Assembly: GCA_027486495.1 (NCBI GenBank)
Contig: JAIXOZ010000071.1
Span: 1-36,654 of the forward strand
DNA: 36,654 nucleotides
Origin: Comamonadaceae bacterium
Lineage (GTDB): Bacteria; Pseudomonadota; Gammaproteobacteria; Burkholderiales; Burkholderiaceae_C
Direction: 5' to 3'
Shown here piece by piece: positions 1-7,823 of the stretch. The notes beneath the pieces were generated by a model, which saw nothing but the letters and a program-made list of their open reading frames with translations, had not been told where the DNA came from and did not search any database. Every line of letters starts with the position of its first letter. Position 1 is the first letter of the stretch. The position numbers and the translations under genes are program-made.

Positions 1-45
1 AGTTGAATGAGCCGATACCCGCGCCGGACATGGCGCTCTGTAAAA

Positions 46-1881
46 ATGAACTTTGAAGAATTGAATCTGGCTCCGGCCCTCATGCAAGCTGTGCGCGAGC
101 TCGGCTACGACACCCCCACCCCCATCCAGGCCCAAGCCATTCCTGCCGTTCTGGCCGGACAAGACTTGTTGGCCGGTGCGCAAACCGGCACCGGCAAAAC
201 CGCCGCATTCACCCTGCCCATGCTGCACAAGCTGAGCCTGGGTGAGCCAGGCAAAAACCGCTTCGGCGGCAAAGCCATCCGCGCTCTGGTGCTCACGCCC
301 ACCCGCGAGCTGGCTGCTCAGGTTGAAGAGTCGGTGCGCGACTACGGCAAATACCTCAAGCTCGACTCCACCGTGATCTTTGGTGGTGTGGGCATGAACC
401 CGCAAATCAGCAAGGTCAAAAAAGGCGTGGACATTCTGGTGGCCACACCGGGCCGCTTGCTCGACCTGCAAGGCCAAGGCTTCCTGGATTTGTCGACCAT
501 TGAGATTCTGGTGCTCGACGAAGCCGACCGTATGCTGGACATGGGCTTCATCCATGACGTGAAAAAAGTGCTGGCCCTGGTGCCCAAAGACAAGCAAAGC
601 CTGCTGTTCTCGGCCACCTTCAGCGACGAAATCCGCGAATTGGCGGGCAACTTGCTCAAGAACCCCCAGAGCATCCAGGTCACGCCCAGCAACACCACGG
701 TGCAGCGCATCTCGCAAGTGATCCACCCCGTGGGCCGCAGCAAGAAAAAAGACGTGCTGCTGCACATCATTCAAAAGCACGACTGGAGCCAGGTGTTGGT
801 ATTCACCCGTACCAAGTTCGGCGCGAACAATGTGGCCGACTTCCTGACCAAAAATGGTGTCAAAGCCATGGCCCTGCACGGCAACAAGAGCCAGACCGCC
901 CGCACGCAAGCGCTGGCAGGCTTCAAGAGCGGTGAGATCCGCGCCTTGGTGGCCACCGACATTGCCGCACGCGGCATCGACATCGAAGACTTGCCGCACG
1001 TCGTGAACTTTGAAATCCCGAACGTGTCGGAAGACTACGTGCACCGCATTGGCCGCACGGGCCGTGCGGGCGCCAGCGGCGAGGCCGTGAGCCTGGTGTG
1101 TCTGGACGAAGAAGGCTTCATGATGGACATCGAGCGCTTCACCAAGCAAGAGATTCCGGTGCAATTGCTCGAAGGCTTTGGACCCGAGCCAGGTGAGATG
1201 GCTGAGCCTATTGCCATGGGTCGCCAAACTTTGTGGGGCGGCGCGGGCAAGCCTCCGAGCCGCGATGTCATGGCCGCAGCCGCCAAGGCCGCACGCCAGG
1301 ACATGATGCAGCGGATCCGTGACAACAAGGCCCCTGGTGGCAGTTCCGGCGGACCGCGCCAGCCCCGCGCCGAAGGTCAGGGCCAGCCCCGCCCGTCGCG
1401 CAATACCCCGCCACCCTCACGCCGCAATGGCCCACAAGGCGCCCCGCGTTTTGAAGGCCAGGGCGATGGTCGCCGTGAAGGCGGCCGTGACGGTCAACGT
1501 GATGGCGTTCGTGGACAAGAACAGCGTGGCGACCCACGTTTTGACAACCGTGCTGAAGGTCAAGGCCGTCCCGCGCCGCGTGGTCCACGTCCTGAAGGCC
1601 GTGGACCAGCCCGCGGTGGTCAAGGTGGCGGTCAAGACCGACGCCGTGATGATGGCGACGAATTGCCACGCCACATTGATCCGCTCAAAACCACGCAGTT
1701 TGCACGTCTGGACTTGCCCAACCGCAAGCCCGTACGCACCAGCGGCCAGCCCGACCCGACCCGCACCAGCATCGACAGCCTGGCCAGCAGTGGCCGCCGT
1801 CATGGCGGTGGTGGTGGCTACGGCGGTGGCAACCGTGGTGGTAACGGTGGCGGCGGTGGAGGCCGTGGCTTCGGTCGCTGA
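46..1881 (+). CDS. rhlE: DEAD-box ATP-dependent RNA helicase, RhlE type
   Basis: Cytoplasmic ATP-dependent RNA helicase of 611 residues. The DEAD-box motifs appear in order: Q motif (TPIQAQAIP), motif [21 protein letters not shown] box [12 protein letters not shown] (LFSATFS), [10 protein letters not shown] and [10 protein letters not shown]. After about residue 400 comes a long Arg/Gly/Pro/Gln-rich low-complexity tail ending in glycine-rich GGYGGG and RGFGR blocks. Such tails bind RNA or tune oligomerisation in bacterial RhlE proteins. The frame is open from base 7, but I chose ATG 46 because the protein then begins MNFEELNL, the usual RhlE start. A strong hairpin terminator follows the stop. 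The upstream promoter may lie outside the window. The helicase assignment is near certain; RhlE rather than another paralogue rests on the start and tail style. Confidence 0.93.
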   Translation: MNFEELNLAPALMQAVRELGYDTPTPIQAQAIPAVLAGQDLLAGAQTGTGKTAAFTLPMLHKLSLGEPGKNRFGGKAIRALVLTPTRELAAQVEESVRDYGKYLKLDSTVIFGGVGMNPQISKVKKGVDILVATPGRLLDLQGQGFLDLSTIEILVLDEADRMLDMGFIHDVKKVLALVPKDKQSLLFSATFSDEIRELAGNLLKNPQSIQVTPSNTTVQRISQVIHPVGRSKKKDVLLHIIQKHDWSQVLVFTRTKFGANNVADFLTKNGVKAMALHGNKSQTARTQALAGFKSGEIRALVATDIAARGIDIEDLPHVVNFEIPNVSEDYVHRIGRTGRAGASGEAVSLVCLDEEGFMMDIERFTKQEIPVQLLEGFGPEPGEMAEPIAMGRQTLWGGAGKPPSRDVMAAAAKAARQDMMQRIRDNKAPGGSSGGPRQPRAEGQGQPRPSRNTPPPSRRNGPQGAPRFEGQGDGRREGGRDGQRDGVRGQEQRGDPRFDNRAEGQGRPAPRGPRPEGRGPARGGQGGGQDRRRDDGDELPRHIDPLKTTQFARLDLPNRKPVRTSGQPDPTRTSIDSLASSGRRHGGGGGYGGGNRGGNGGGGGGRGFGR

Positions 1882-1901
1882 TCAGCGTTCGCCCCAAGAA
1901 C

Positions 1902-1928
1902 AGAGCCCGCTCCAAGCGGGCTCTTTTT
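1902..1928 (+). terminator. Rho-independent terminator after rhlE
   Basis: A perfect 9-bp stem, AGAGCCCGC (1902-1910) with GCGGGCTCT (1916-1924), has a 5-base loop and a run of T to 1928. It starts 21 bases after the rhlE stop. Confidence 0.9.
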
Positions 1929-1967
1929 GTTTGTCCTTAACAGTTGATCCGGTATCCATACACATCT

Positions 1968-2055
1968 GTCATGCAGGACTTGAACCGGAATCTATCTTCT
2001 GCCTTCTTTCCAGCCAGACTGGAGAACATGGATCCCCGGTCGAGCCCGGAATGAC
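1968..2055. repeat. Dispersed inverted-repeat element, copy A (degenerate)
   Basis: The left arm at 1968-1992 (GTCATGCAGGACTTGAACCGG...) and the right arm at 2030-2055 (GGATCC..GAGCCCGGAATGAC) form an inverted pair. It matches elements at 19308-19375 and 24471-24537. A partial extra half-unit (TTGATCCGGTATCC) lies at 1944-1957. It sits in the gap between the rhlE terminator and the convergent cupin gene. Confidence 0.6.
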
Positions 2056-2090
2056 CAAGCGACGGTAACGGATAACAGAGAAGAGGTGAA

Positions 2091-2474
2091 TCAGTCGCGC
2101 ACAAACAAGGTCACCAGCGGATCGGAGCCGACTTGGCGGCTCGAGTGGCCGTGCACATTCGGGTCAAACGTGGCCCCTTCGGGCAGGGTGTCGGCCGAGT
2201 AGAAGAAATCGCCGGGGCCAAACATGCGCGAGCTGCCGTCTTGTAAAAAAATCTCCATTTGCCCGCCCAATATAAAAAGCCATTGTGGGTTGCCCGTGCA
2301 ATGAAATGTGCTGCGAAAGCCCACCGGACTTTGGCGCAACTGGCAGGCGCTGGCATCCATCAGGGCCGATAACTGGCTTTGGGGCGTGCCCTCGGTCAAA
2401 GGCACCCATTCATCGCGAAAACGGGCACGGCCATCGGTGTCGGTGAAGAGAATGGCTTTTTTCAGCTGGGTCAT
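2091..2474 (-). CDS. Small cupin-domain protein
   Basis: A 127-residue protein with a single cupin-like barrel. It has a central stretch with aromatic and Gly turns (FHCTGNPQWLFILGGQMEI), then DGSSRMFGPGDFFYSADTLPEG, the second cupin strand pair. A histidine-containing C-terminal segment (NVHGHSSRQ) could contribute metal ligands. The ATG at 2474 is clear. The gene stands alone: it converges on rhlE, and its start is 161 bases from the divergent dehydrogenase at 2636. The function is not recognised. Cupins of this size include small-molecule isomerases, dioxygenase-like proteins and sensors, and nothing here chooses among them. Confidence 0.7.
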   Translation of the reverse strand: MTQLKKAILFTDTDGRARFRDEWVPLTEGTPQSQLSALMDASACQLRQSPVGFRSTFHCTGNPQWLFILGGQMEIFLQDGSSRMFGPGDFFYSADTLPEGATFDPNVHGHSSRQVGSDPLVTLFVRD

Positions 2475-2635
2475 GGGGATGGTCTTTCATCAAAATGAAG
2501 GAACGATTGTCGCTGAGCTAACAGGCCAACCCAAGGCTCGTGGCATAGACTGAAAGCTAAGCGTCGTGCCGCTGAGCCCTTGCAGGCTGGGTGATCAACC
2601 GCCTGACCTCACACCTTTTGCCACTTCGAGATACC

Positions 2636-3631
2636 ATGAACACAGCCCCATTGAACATCGTTTTCCACGGCCAAAATGCGGCCAACTTTCGCCAAGGTTT
2701 TGAAGTCTTGATCGGGCCCCAGCACCGCATCAGCGACCTGAGCGATGGCCTGGACCAGCCAGGCGAGCGTGCGCTGTATGAAAACGCGGACGTGGTGATC
2801 GGCATTCAGCTCCACAGCGCCATGCCCCAACCCCTGAAGGCACGATTGTTCCACGCTCCAGCGGCGGGCACCGATGCCATCTCAACCGCACTGCTGCCCG
2901 CGCAGTGTGTGCTGGCCAATTGTTTTGGGCACGAGAACGCGATCGCCGAATTCGTGATGGCAGCCTTGCTGATGCGCCACGTGCCGCTGGCCCGCGCTGA
3001 CCAGGATTTGCGCCAAGACCGCTGGACGTTTTGGGCCGGTCGCCAAGGCGCGCTGCGCACCGAAATGGGCGTGCAAACCCTGGGCCTGCTGGGCTTTGGA
3101 CACATCGCGCAGGCCTTGGCCCACCGCGCCAAGGCCTTTGGCATGCGGGTGCATGTGGCCAACCGCAGCCCCTTGAGCCACCCCTTGGTGGACCACAGCT
3201 GGACACTGGACGGTTTGCAAGCCTTCATGGCCAGCGCCGACGCGGTGGTGGTCAGCCTGCCTTTGACCGACAACACCCGGGGCCTGGTGAACGCGGCGGC
3301 CCTGGCCGCCATGCGGCCCGATGCGGTGCTGCTCAACGTGGGGCGAGGTGCGGTGATCGATGAGTCGGCGCTTTATGAGGCCCTGAAATCACGTCAAATT
3401 GGGGGCGCCGTGATCGACACTTGGTACCAGTACCCCACCCCCGCCCAAAGCGAATGCGCACCATCAAAGTTCGATTTTGCGGCGCTGGACAACGTGCTGA
3501 TGACACCGCACATGTCGGGCTGGACAACGGGCACGGTGCGTCGCCGCCAAGAGACGCTGGCCGAGAACATCGGCCGTTTGAGCCGGGGCGAGCCCTTGAT
3601 CCATGTGCTGCACGTCGGTTGCCCGGGATGA
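2636..3631 (+). CDS. D-isomer-specific 2-hydroxyacid dehydrogenase family protein
   Basis: A 331-residue member of the D-2-hydroxyacid dehydrogenase family, which uses NAD(P)H to interconvert 2-keto and D-2-hydroxy acids. The Rossmann motif GLLGFGHIAQ is present, as are the substrate-binding arginine in LNVGRGAVID and the catalytic histidine in MTPHMSG. The segment that normally reads DVF..EP is DTWYQYP, so the catalytic glutamate of the Arg-Glu-His triad appears to be tyrosine (see findings). ATG 2636 is preferred over upstream in-frame starts because the protein then begins with the first beta strand (LNIVFHG). The last residues and stop fall in a short tandem repeat related to the dispersed repeat family. 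The substrate is unknown, and the gene is convergent with the LacI regulator. Confidence 0.85.
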   Translation: MNTAPLNIVFHGQNAANFRQGFEVLIGPQHRISDLSDGLDQPGERALYENADVVIGIQLHSAMPQPLKARLFHAPAAGTDAISTALLPAQCVLANCFGHENAIAEFVMAALLMRHVPLARADQDLRQDRWTFWAGRQGALRTEMGVQTLGLLGFGHIAQALAHRAKAFGMRVHVANRSPLSHPLVDHSWTLDGLQAFMASADAVVVSLPLTDNTRGLVNAAALAAMRPDAVLLNVGRGAVIDESALYEALKSRQIGGAVIDTWYQYPTPAQSECAPSKFDFAALDNVLMTPHMSGWTTGTVRRRQETLAENIGRLSRGEPLIHVLHVGCPG

Positions 3632-3661
3632 CAAATTGCATGCCCGAGATGACCAATGAAG
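3620..3661. repeat. Two 21-bp tandem half-units over the end of the dehydrogenase gene
   Basis: TGCCCGGGATGACAAATTGCA (3620-3640) is followed by TGCCCGAGATGACCAATGAA (from 3641), an imperfect direct repeat. The CGGG.TGACAAAT core matches the right arm of the dispersed element and the tandem units at 24523-24627. The dehydrogenase stop codon lies inside the first copy. Confidence 0.45.
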
Positions 3662-3669
3662 GCGATGCC

Positions 3670-4710
3670 TCAGCTGCTTTGGCGCTGGACGATCTCAAAA
3701 CCCAGGTCCAGCTGGGGCTGCTCGGGTTCCTCACCGCGCATCAGGCTCAGCAGCATGTTGGCGGCCGCTTGGCCAATGCGCGCTCGCGGCGTGCGAACGG
3801 TGGTCAGCGGGGGCAACATTTGGTCGCTGCCCGTCAGGTCGTTGAAACCGACAATCGCGACCTGATCCGGCACCGACACTCCCATGCGCAGCGCCGCCAT
3901 CAAGGCCCCTTGGGCCAAGTCGTCGTTGCAAAAAAAGATGGCGTCTACAGCTGGGCGCTGCTGCATGATCTGCTCGAACATCACGCCACCCAAGGCCAGC
4001 GATGAGGGCGCGGGGTTGAGGAATTCGAGCGTGGGGTCGAACACGCCCGCTTCTTGCAAGGCTTGACGCCAGCCGTACAGACGCTGCATCACGCGCGGAT
4101 CGAGTTGCGCCGCGGCAAAGGCGATGCGGCGGCGGCCACTGGCGAGGAGGTGGTGCGTCATGGCAACGCCTGCATCGGTCTGCCGAAAGCCCACGCAATA
4201 CAAAGTTTCGCCATCGCTGGCCGGTAAATCCATCAGGTGCACGCAGGGCACCTGGCTGCGGGCGATCAGCTGGCGAGTGGCCGGGTTGTGGTCCAGCCCA
4301 GTGACCAGCAAGCCCGCTGGACGGTGCAGCAATTGCTCACGCAGCAGTTGCTCTTCTTCGCTGGGGTTGTAGTGTGTCACGCCGATGAGGGTCTGGTAAC
4401 CGGCGGCGCGGAAACTGGTCTGCGCGGCGTCGAGCAGGTCCACAAACAAGGCATTGGACAGCAGTGGAATCAGGATGCCCACATGGTCACTGCGTTGCGA
4501 GGCCAGCGCCCGGGCCGCCGGGTCGGGCACGTAACCGAGCATGTCCGACACGGCGGTGACGCGCTCAATCAGGGCCGGGTCCACCGCCCGCTCTCCACGC
4601 AGCGCCCGCGAGACGGTGCTGGGGCTGACACCCGCGGCGCGGGCCACATCGCTCAGGGTCACGCGACCGGAAGCGCGGTGTTTTCGGGGCTGGGCAAGGG
4701 GGCTGGGCAA
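3670..4710 (-). CDS. LacI-family transcriptional regulator (GntR/gluconate-type)
   Basis: A 346-residue LacI/GalR-family repressor. The N-terminal helix-turn-helix reads VTLSDVARAAGVSPSTVSRALRG (about residues 17-39), followed by the hinge region (AARALASQRS) and a periplasmic-binding-protein-like sensor domain from about residue 60. No ATG is available near the N terminus. The start is either TTG 4710 (used here) or GTG 4662, just before VTLSDVA. It is divergent from the sugar-acid operon at 4898. Two related palindromes with an AGCGCT core lie in the gap, one 39 bases from its own start and one before the operon. This fits autoregulation plus operon control by a sugar-acid effector. The effector is inferred from the neighbours (gluconokinase, idonate-type dehydrogenases). 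Confidence 0.9.
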   Translation of the reverse strand: MPSPLAQPRKHRASGRVTLSDVARAAGVSPSTVSRALRGERAVDPALIERVTAVSDMLGYVPDPAARALASQRSDHVGILIPLLSNALFVDLLDAAQTSFRAAGYQTLIGVTHYNPSEEEQLLREQLLHRPAGLLVTGLDHNPATRQLIARSQVPCVHLMDLPASDGETLYCVGFRQTDAGVAMTHHLLASGRRRIAFAAAQLDPRVMQRLYGWRQALQEAGVFDPTLEFLNPAPSSLALGGVMFEQIMQQRPAVDAIFFCNDDLAQGALMAALRMGVSVPDQVAIVGFNDLTGSDQMLPPLTTVRTPRARIGQAAANMLLSLMRGEEPEQPQLDLGFEIVQRQSS

Positions 4711-4748
4711 GGGTTTATCCGTAGAAGTTTTGGGCCACGAGGTCTATA

Positions 4749-4762
4749 GGATAGCGCTATCC
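4749..4762. promoter_or_regulatory. Putative LacI-family operator O1
   Basis: The perfect 14-bp palindrome GGATAGCGCTATCC has the CG-centred AGCGCT core typical of LacI-family operators. It lies 39 bases upstream of the lacI start and shares GGAYAGCGCTRTCC with the second site at 4857. Confidence 0.7.
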
Positions 4763-4856
4763 CGCAAGTTTTGAAGACAAATCTTGCCAGAAGCGGACTT
4801 TCCCGAGGTCGCCTATGAAAAGGCTTTTGACCTGGGTGCCATTTTTTTTAAGTCTC

Positions 4857-4874
4857 TTGGACAGCGCTGTCCAA
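4857..4874. promoter_or_regulatory. Putative LacI-family operator O2
   Basis: The perfect 18-bp palindrome TTGGACAGCGCTGTCCAA ends 23 bases before the TTG start of the operon's first gene. A possible -35 (TTGACC, 4827-4832) lies just upstream, so a bound repressor would cover the likely transcription start region. It has the same core as O1. Confidence 0.75.
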
Positions 4875-4897
4875 AAGCAAAAAACAGGAGTTCTGAA

Positions 4898-5857
4898 TTG
4901 TCCAAACCTGATGTGCTGGCCGTGGCCAAACTGCACCCCTTCTACCAAAAAGCCCTGGAATCGGTGTACACCGTGCACGACCGCACCCATGTGACCGACC
5001 CTGCCGCTTTTGTCGCCCTGGCCCCGCGCATCGTGGGTGTCGCCGGCACGGGCGAGGCCAGCGTGCCGCGCAGCCTGCTGGCCCAGCTGCCCCACGCCAA
5101 AGTGGTGGCGGTGTTTGGGGTGGGCTATGACGGTGTGGATGTGCCCGCCGCCGTCGAGCACGGCATTCCCGTGACCCACACCCCGGATGTGCTGACTGAC
5201 GATGTGGCCGATCTGGCCATGGGTCTGGTGCTGTCTGTGGGCCGCGCCATCCCTCAAGCAGATCAATTTGTGCGTGCAGGCCAGTGGCCCAGCGGCCCCA
5301 TGGCATTGGGCCGCAAGGTCTCGGGCGCACGCTTGGGCATCGTGGGCCTGGGCCGCATTGGCAAAGCCATCGCCCAACGGGCCATTGCGTTTGGCATGTC
5401 GATCGCCTACACCGCACGCTCGGCCAAGTCCGATTCCGGATACAAGTTTTACCCCTTGGCTGCCGAACTGGCCGCCAACGTGGACTTTTTGGTAGCCATC
5501 ACGCCTGGCGGCGCTGGCACCAAACACCTGATCAACGCCGAGGTGCTGAAGGCCCTGGGCCCGCGCGGCTTTTTGATCAACGTGGCGCGTGGCAGCGTAG
5601 TCGATGAAGAGGCCCTGATCACCGCACTGCAAAACGGCACCATCGCGGGCGCAGGCCTCGATGTATTTGCCAACGAGCCCCATGTGCCCGAGGCGCTGTG
5701 GAGCCTGCGCAACGTGGTGCTGACGCCGCACATGGCCAGCGCCACCACCGAAACACGCCAAGCCATGGCCGATTTGGCTTTTGCCAACATGCAAGCCGGC
5801 ATTGCGGGACAGCCTCTGCTCACCCCCGTGCCCGAGTGCCAAGCCGCACTGAAGTGA
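4898..5857 (+). CDS. D-2-hydroxyacid dehydrogenase / 2-ketoaldonate reductase-like
   Basis: A 319-residue D-2-hydroxyacid dehydrogenase of the GhrB / 2-ketogluconate reductase style. The Rossmann motif is GIVGLGRIGKA. The full catalytic set is present: Arg in INVARGSVVDEEAL, Glu in LDVFANEP and His in LTPHMAS. The start is TTG 4898, preceded by AGGAG at 4886-4890. Upstream in-frame sequence to 4784 covers operator O2 and encodes no homologous-looking residues, so it was excluded. It is the first gene of the LacI-controlled operon, followed after 16 bases by gluconokinase. A reasonable role is reduction of 2-keto-D-gluconate (or another 2-ketoaldonate) to gluconate for phosphorylation. This is inferred from context; hydroxypyruvate or glyoxylate reduction is the alternative. 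Confidence 0.88.
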   Translation: MSKPDVLAVAKLHPFYQKALESVYTVHDRTHVTDPAAFVALAPRIVGVAGTGEASVPRSLLAQLPHAKVVAVFGVGYDGVDVPAAVEHGIPVTHTPDVLTDDVADLAMGLVLSVGRAIPQADQFVRAGQWPSGPMALGRKVSGARLGIVGLGRIGKAIAQRAIAFGMSIAYTARSAKSDSGYKFYPLAAELAANVDFLVAITPGGAGTKHLINAEVLKALGPRGFLINVARGSVVDEEALITALQNGTIAGAGLDVFANEPHVPEALWSLRNVVLTPHMASATTETRQAMADLAFANMQAGIAGQPLLTPVPECQAALK

Positions 5858-5873
5858 GCCACGGCACTTGCAC

Positions 5874-6398
5874 ATGAACCACATGCCTTTGCGCCTGATC
5901 GTCATGGGGGTGTCCGGTTGCGGCAAATCGACCATGGCAAGCGCCTTGGGCGAACGCCTGGGTCTCGAGATGGTGGATGGCGATGACCTGCACCTGCCCG
6001 AGAGCGTGGCCAAAATGCGCTCGGGCATTGCCCTTCAAGACGCCGACCGCTGGCCCTGGTTGGACCGCATTGGACACTACCTCGCACAAGCCCAAGAACC
6101 CGGGCGCGTGGTGGCCTGCTCGGCGCTCAAGCGCGTTTACCGCGATCGCATCCGCGAACAAGCAGGCGATGTGTGTTTTGTGTTTTTGGATGGCGACTTC
6201 GATTTGATCGAACAACGCATGCGCCAGCGTGTGGGCCATTACATGCAACCAGGCCTGCTCGACAGCCAGTTCCGCACCCTCGAAAAACCCCAGGCCGACG
6301 AGACAGATGTCATCCGATTGCCCATCACCGAGCCCGTTCAGGACATGGTCGCGCAAGCGCTCAATGCCTTGCACAACCGCTTGCACCCTGCCCTCTGA
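5874..6398 (+). CDS. gntK: Gluconokinase, GntK/IdnK type
   Basis: A 174-residue P-loop kinase that phosphorylates gluconate to 6-phosphogluconate with ATP, close to the usual length of this family. The Walker A motif GVSGCGKST is at residues 12-20. The family signatures DGDDLHLPESVAKM, the DxDRWPWL element and VVACSALKRVYRD follow, with FLDGDFDLIEQRM after them. ATG 5874 is used; ATG 5883 is also possible, and no strong ribosome site decides between them. The gene sits between a putative 2-ketoaldonate reductase and the TRAP genes, so it probably provides the committed step into the pentose phosphate or Entner-Doudoroff routes. Confidence in the family is high. Confidence 0.92.
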   Translation: MNHMPLRLIVMGVSGCGKSTMASALGERLGLEMVDGDDLHLPESVAKMRSGIALQDADRWPWLDRIGHYLAQAQEPGRVVACSALKRVYRDRIREQAGDVCFVFLDGDFDLIEQRMRQRVGHYMQPGLLDSQFRTLEKPQADETDVIRLPITEPVQDMVAQALNALHNRLHPAL

Positions 6399-6417
6399 TT
6401 TTTAATAAAGCCCCCTC

Positions 6418-6756
6418 ATGTTCATCCGCTGTGCATTCTTCCAAGGCAACGTCAAACCCGGCATGGAAGACGCGTTCAACCGCTACATCCGCGACAACCT
6501 CGTGCCTTTGTGGACCCGTTTTCCGGGCGCCCAAGAAGTGCGCGTCTTGCGCCAAGTCGAAAGCGATGTGGCCGATCCCCACTTTGGCATGGTGCTGGCC
6601 GTGCGTTACCCCAGCCGCGAGGCGATCGAGATCGCCCTGGCCTCTGAGGTGCGCATGAAAAGCAAAGAAGTGTCCAAAGACATGATTGCCATGTTCGATG
6701 GCACCGTGTTCCACACCGTCTTCAGTGCAGATGAATACGCACTGCCCACCGATTGA
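6418..6756 (+). CDS. Uncharacterised 112-residue protein, probable dimeric alpha/beta barrel
   Basis: The function is not recognised. The protein is small, has no signal peptide, and looks like one ferredoxin-like alpha/beta unit. Strand 1 is MFIRCAFF, a helix follows (KPGMEDAFNRYIRDNLVPLW), then strand EVRVLRQVES, strand GMVLAVRYPS, a helix rich in charged residues, and a C-terminal strand (GTVFHTVFS). This pattern resembles the Dabb/ABM/EthD or rhamnose-mutarotase-like superfamily, whose members dimerise into a barrel. It lies 19 bases after gntK and 38 before dctP in one operon, so a role in sugar-acid handling (mutarotation, lactone or keto-acid isomerisation) is plausible but unproven. 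Confidence 0.75.
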   Translation: MFIRCAFFQGNVKPGMEDAFNRYIRDNLVPLWTRFPGAQEVRVLRQVESDVADPHFGMVLAVRYPSREAIEIALASEVRMKSKEVSKDMIAMFDGTVFHTVFSADEYALPTD

Positions 6757-6794
6757 TTTTTTCGACAGTCCTTTTTTAACCAGGAGACAACACC

Positions 6795-7769
6795 ATGAAA
6801 CTTTCCCGCATCCTTCTCGCCTGCCTCGTGGCCGCCGTCGGCTCCAGCGCTTACGCTGCCAAGTTCAACCTGAAAATGGGCCACGCCGTGAACGCCACCG
6901 ATGGCCAGCACGCTGCCGCCTTGAAGCTGGCCGAGCTGGTCAAGCAACGCACCAATGGCGATGTCGAGATCACCGTGTTCCCGGCCAACCAGCTGGGCAA
7001 TGACGCCGCCATGATCAACGGCACACGCGGCGGCACGATCGACATCGTCTCCAGTGGCGCTTCCAACTTCAACGGCATCGTGCCCAACACGGCCGCGATG
7101 GAATTGCCCTTTGTGTTCCGCAGCGCGCAACACGCCTACAACGTACTCGACGGTGCGGTGGGCACGGGCGTACTCAACGAATTGTCCCCGCACGGCTTGA
7201 AGGGCCTGGCCTACTGGGAAAACGGCTGGCGTGCCTTCACCAACAACAAGCGCCCGGTCAACAAGCCCGATGACCTCAAGGGCCTGAAGATCCGCTCCAC
7301 ACCCAACCCGTACCACATCCAGGCCTTCCGACTGCTGGGCATGAACCCCTCGCCCATGCCGATTGCCGAGCTGTACACCGCCCTGGAAACTGGCACTTTT
7401 GACGCCCAAGAGCACCCGATCAACGTGACCTGGTCGTCCAAGTTCTACGAAGTACAAAAGCACCTGACGGTGAGTAACCACGTCTACTCGCCGCTGGTGG
7501 TGGCCATGAACAAGGCCAAGTTCGACAGCCTGCCTGCCAACTACCAAAAGGTGGTGGTCGATGCCGCACGCGAAGCCGCCACCTTCCAACGTAACCTGAA
7601 CGCGTCCAACGCGGGCAAGGTAGTGGCTGACCTGAAAAAGTCGGGCATGCAGGTCATCGAAAACGTGGACATGGCCCCTTTCCAGAGAATCGTGTCGGCT
7701 GAAATCGCCAAGACCTTCGGCGAGAAGAACGGCCCGGCTTTGCTGAAAGCCATTGAAGACACCAAGTGA
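6795..7769 (+). CDS. TRAP transporter substrate-binding protein DctP (first TRAP system)
   Basis: A 324-residue periplasmic TRAP solute receptor. It has a Sec signal peptide (MKLSRILLACLVAAVGSSAYA), then FNLKMGHAVNATDGQHAAALKLAELVKQ, and the DctP-family ligand region LKGLKIRSTPNPYHIQAF whose arginine usually pairs with the substrate carboxylate. The hinge segment ELYTALETGTFDAQEHP is present. The start ATG has a good AGGAGA site at 6782-6787. It heads the P-Q-M block, and a hairpin terminator separates it from dctQ. The ligand is probably a hexonate or ketohexonate given gntK, idonate dehydrogenase and gluconate 5-dehydrogenase downstream. That is inferred from context only. Confidence 0.93.
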   Translation: MKLSRILLACLVAAVGSSAYAAKFNLKMGHAVNATDGQHAAALKLAELVKQRTNGDVEITVFPANQLGNDAAMINGTRGGTIDIVSSGASNFNGIVPNTAAMELPFVFRSAQHAYNVLDGAVGTGVLNELSPHGLKGLAYWENGWRAFTNNKRPVNKPDDLKGLKIRSTPNPYHIQAFRLLGMNPSPMPIAELYTALETGTFDAQEHPINVTWSSKFYEVQKHLTVSNHVYSPLVVAMNKAKFDSLPANYQKVVVDAAREAATFQRNLNASNAGKVVADLKKSGMQVIENVDMAPFQRIVSAEIAKTFGEKNGPALLKAIEDTK

Positions 7770-7787
7770 TGGTTTGAGCGACAACAC

Positions 7788-7814
7788 GCCCCCTCTTCGG
7801 AGGGGGCTTTTTTT
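7788..7814 (+). terminator. Hairpin terminator/attenuator between dctP and dctQ
   Basis: An 8-bp stem GCCCCCTC/GGAGGGGGC-type arm (7788-7795 with 7800-7807) closes a UUCG tetraloop (7796-7799). Seven T follow (7808-7814). It lies inside the operon, 10 bases before dctQ, so it probably lowers expression of the membrane subunits relative to the binding protein or protects the dctP mRNA end. Confidence 0.88.
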
Positions 7815-7823
7815 GATCCCTGT

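Noticed and set aside
1319..2068. A 249-codon plus-strand frame overlapping the rhlE tail
   Set aside because: It is a shifted reading of the low-complexity helicase tail and runs through the terminator. Composition is Ala/Val-rich without a domain.
4827..4855. Possible sigma-70 promoter for the LacI-controlled operon
   Set aside because: TTGACC is a fair -35, but no convincing -10 lies at the right distance. It is mentioned only under operator O2.
4757..6028. A 423-codon open frame on the minus strand opposite the dehydrogenase and gluconokinase genes
   Set aside because: It is antisense to two well-supported genes, is rich in His/Gly/Ala typical of mirror frames in GC-rich DNA, and shows no family motif.
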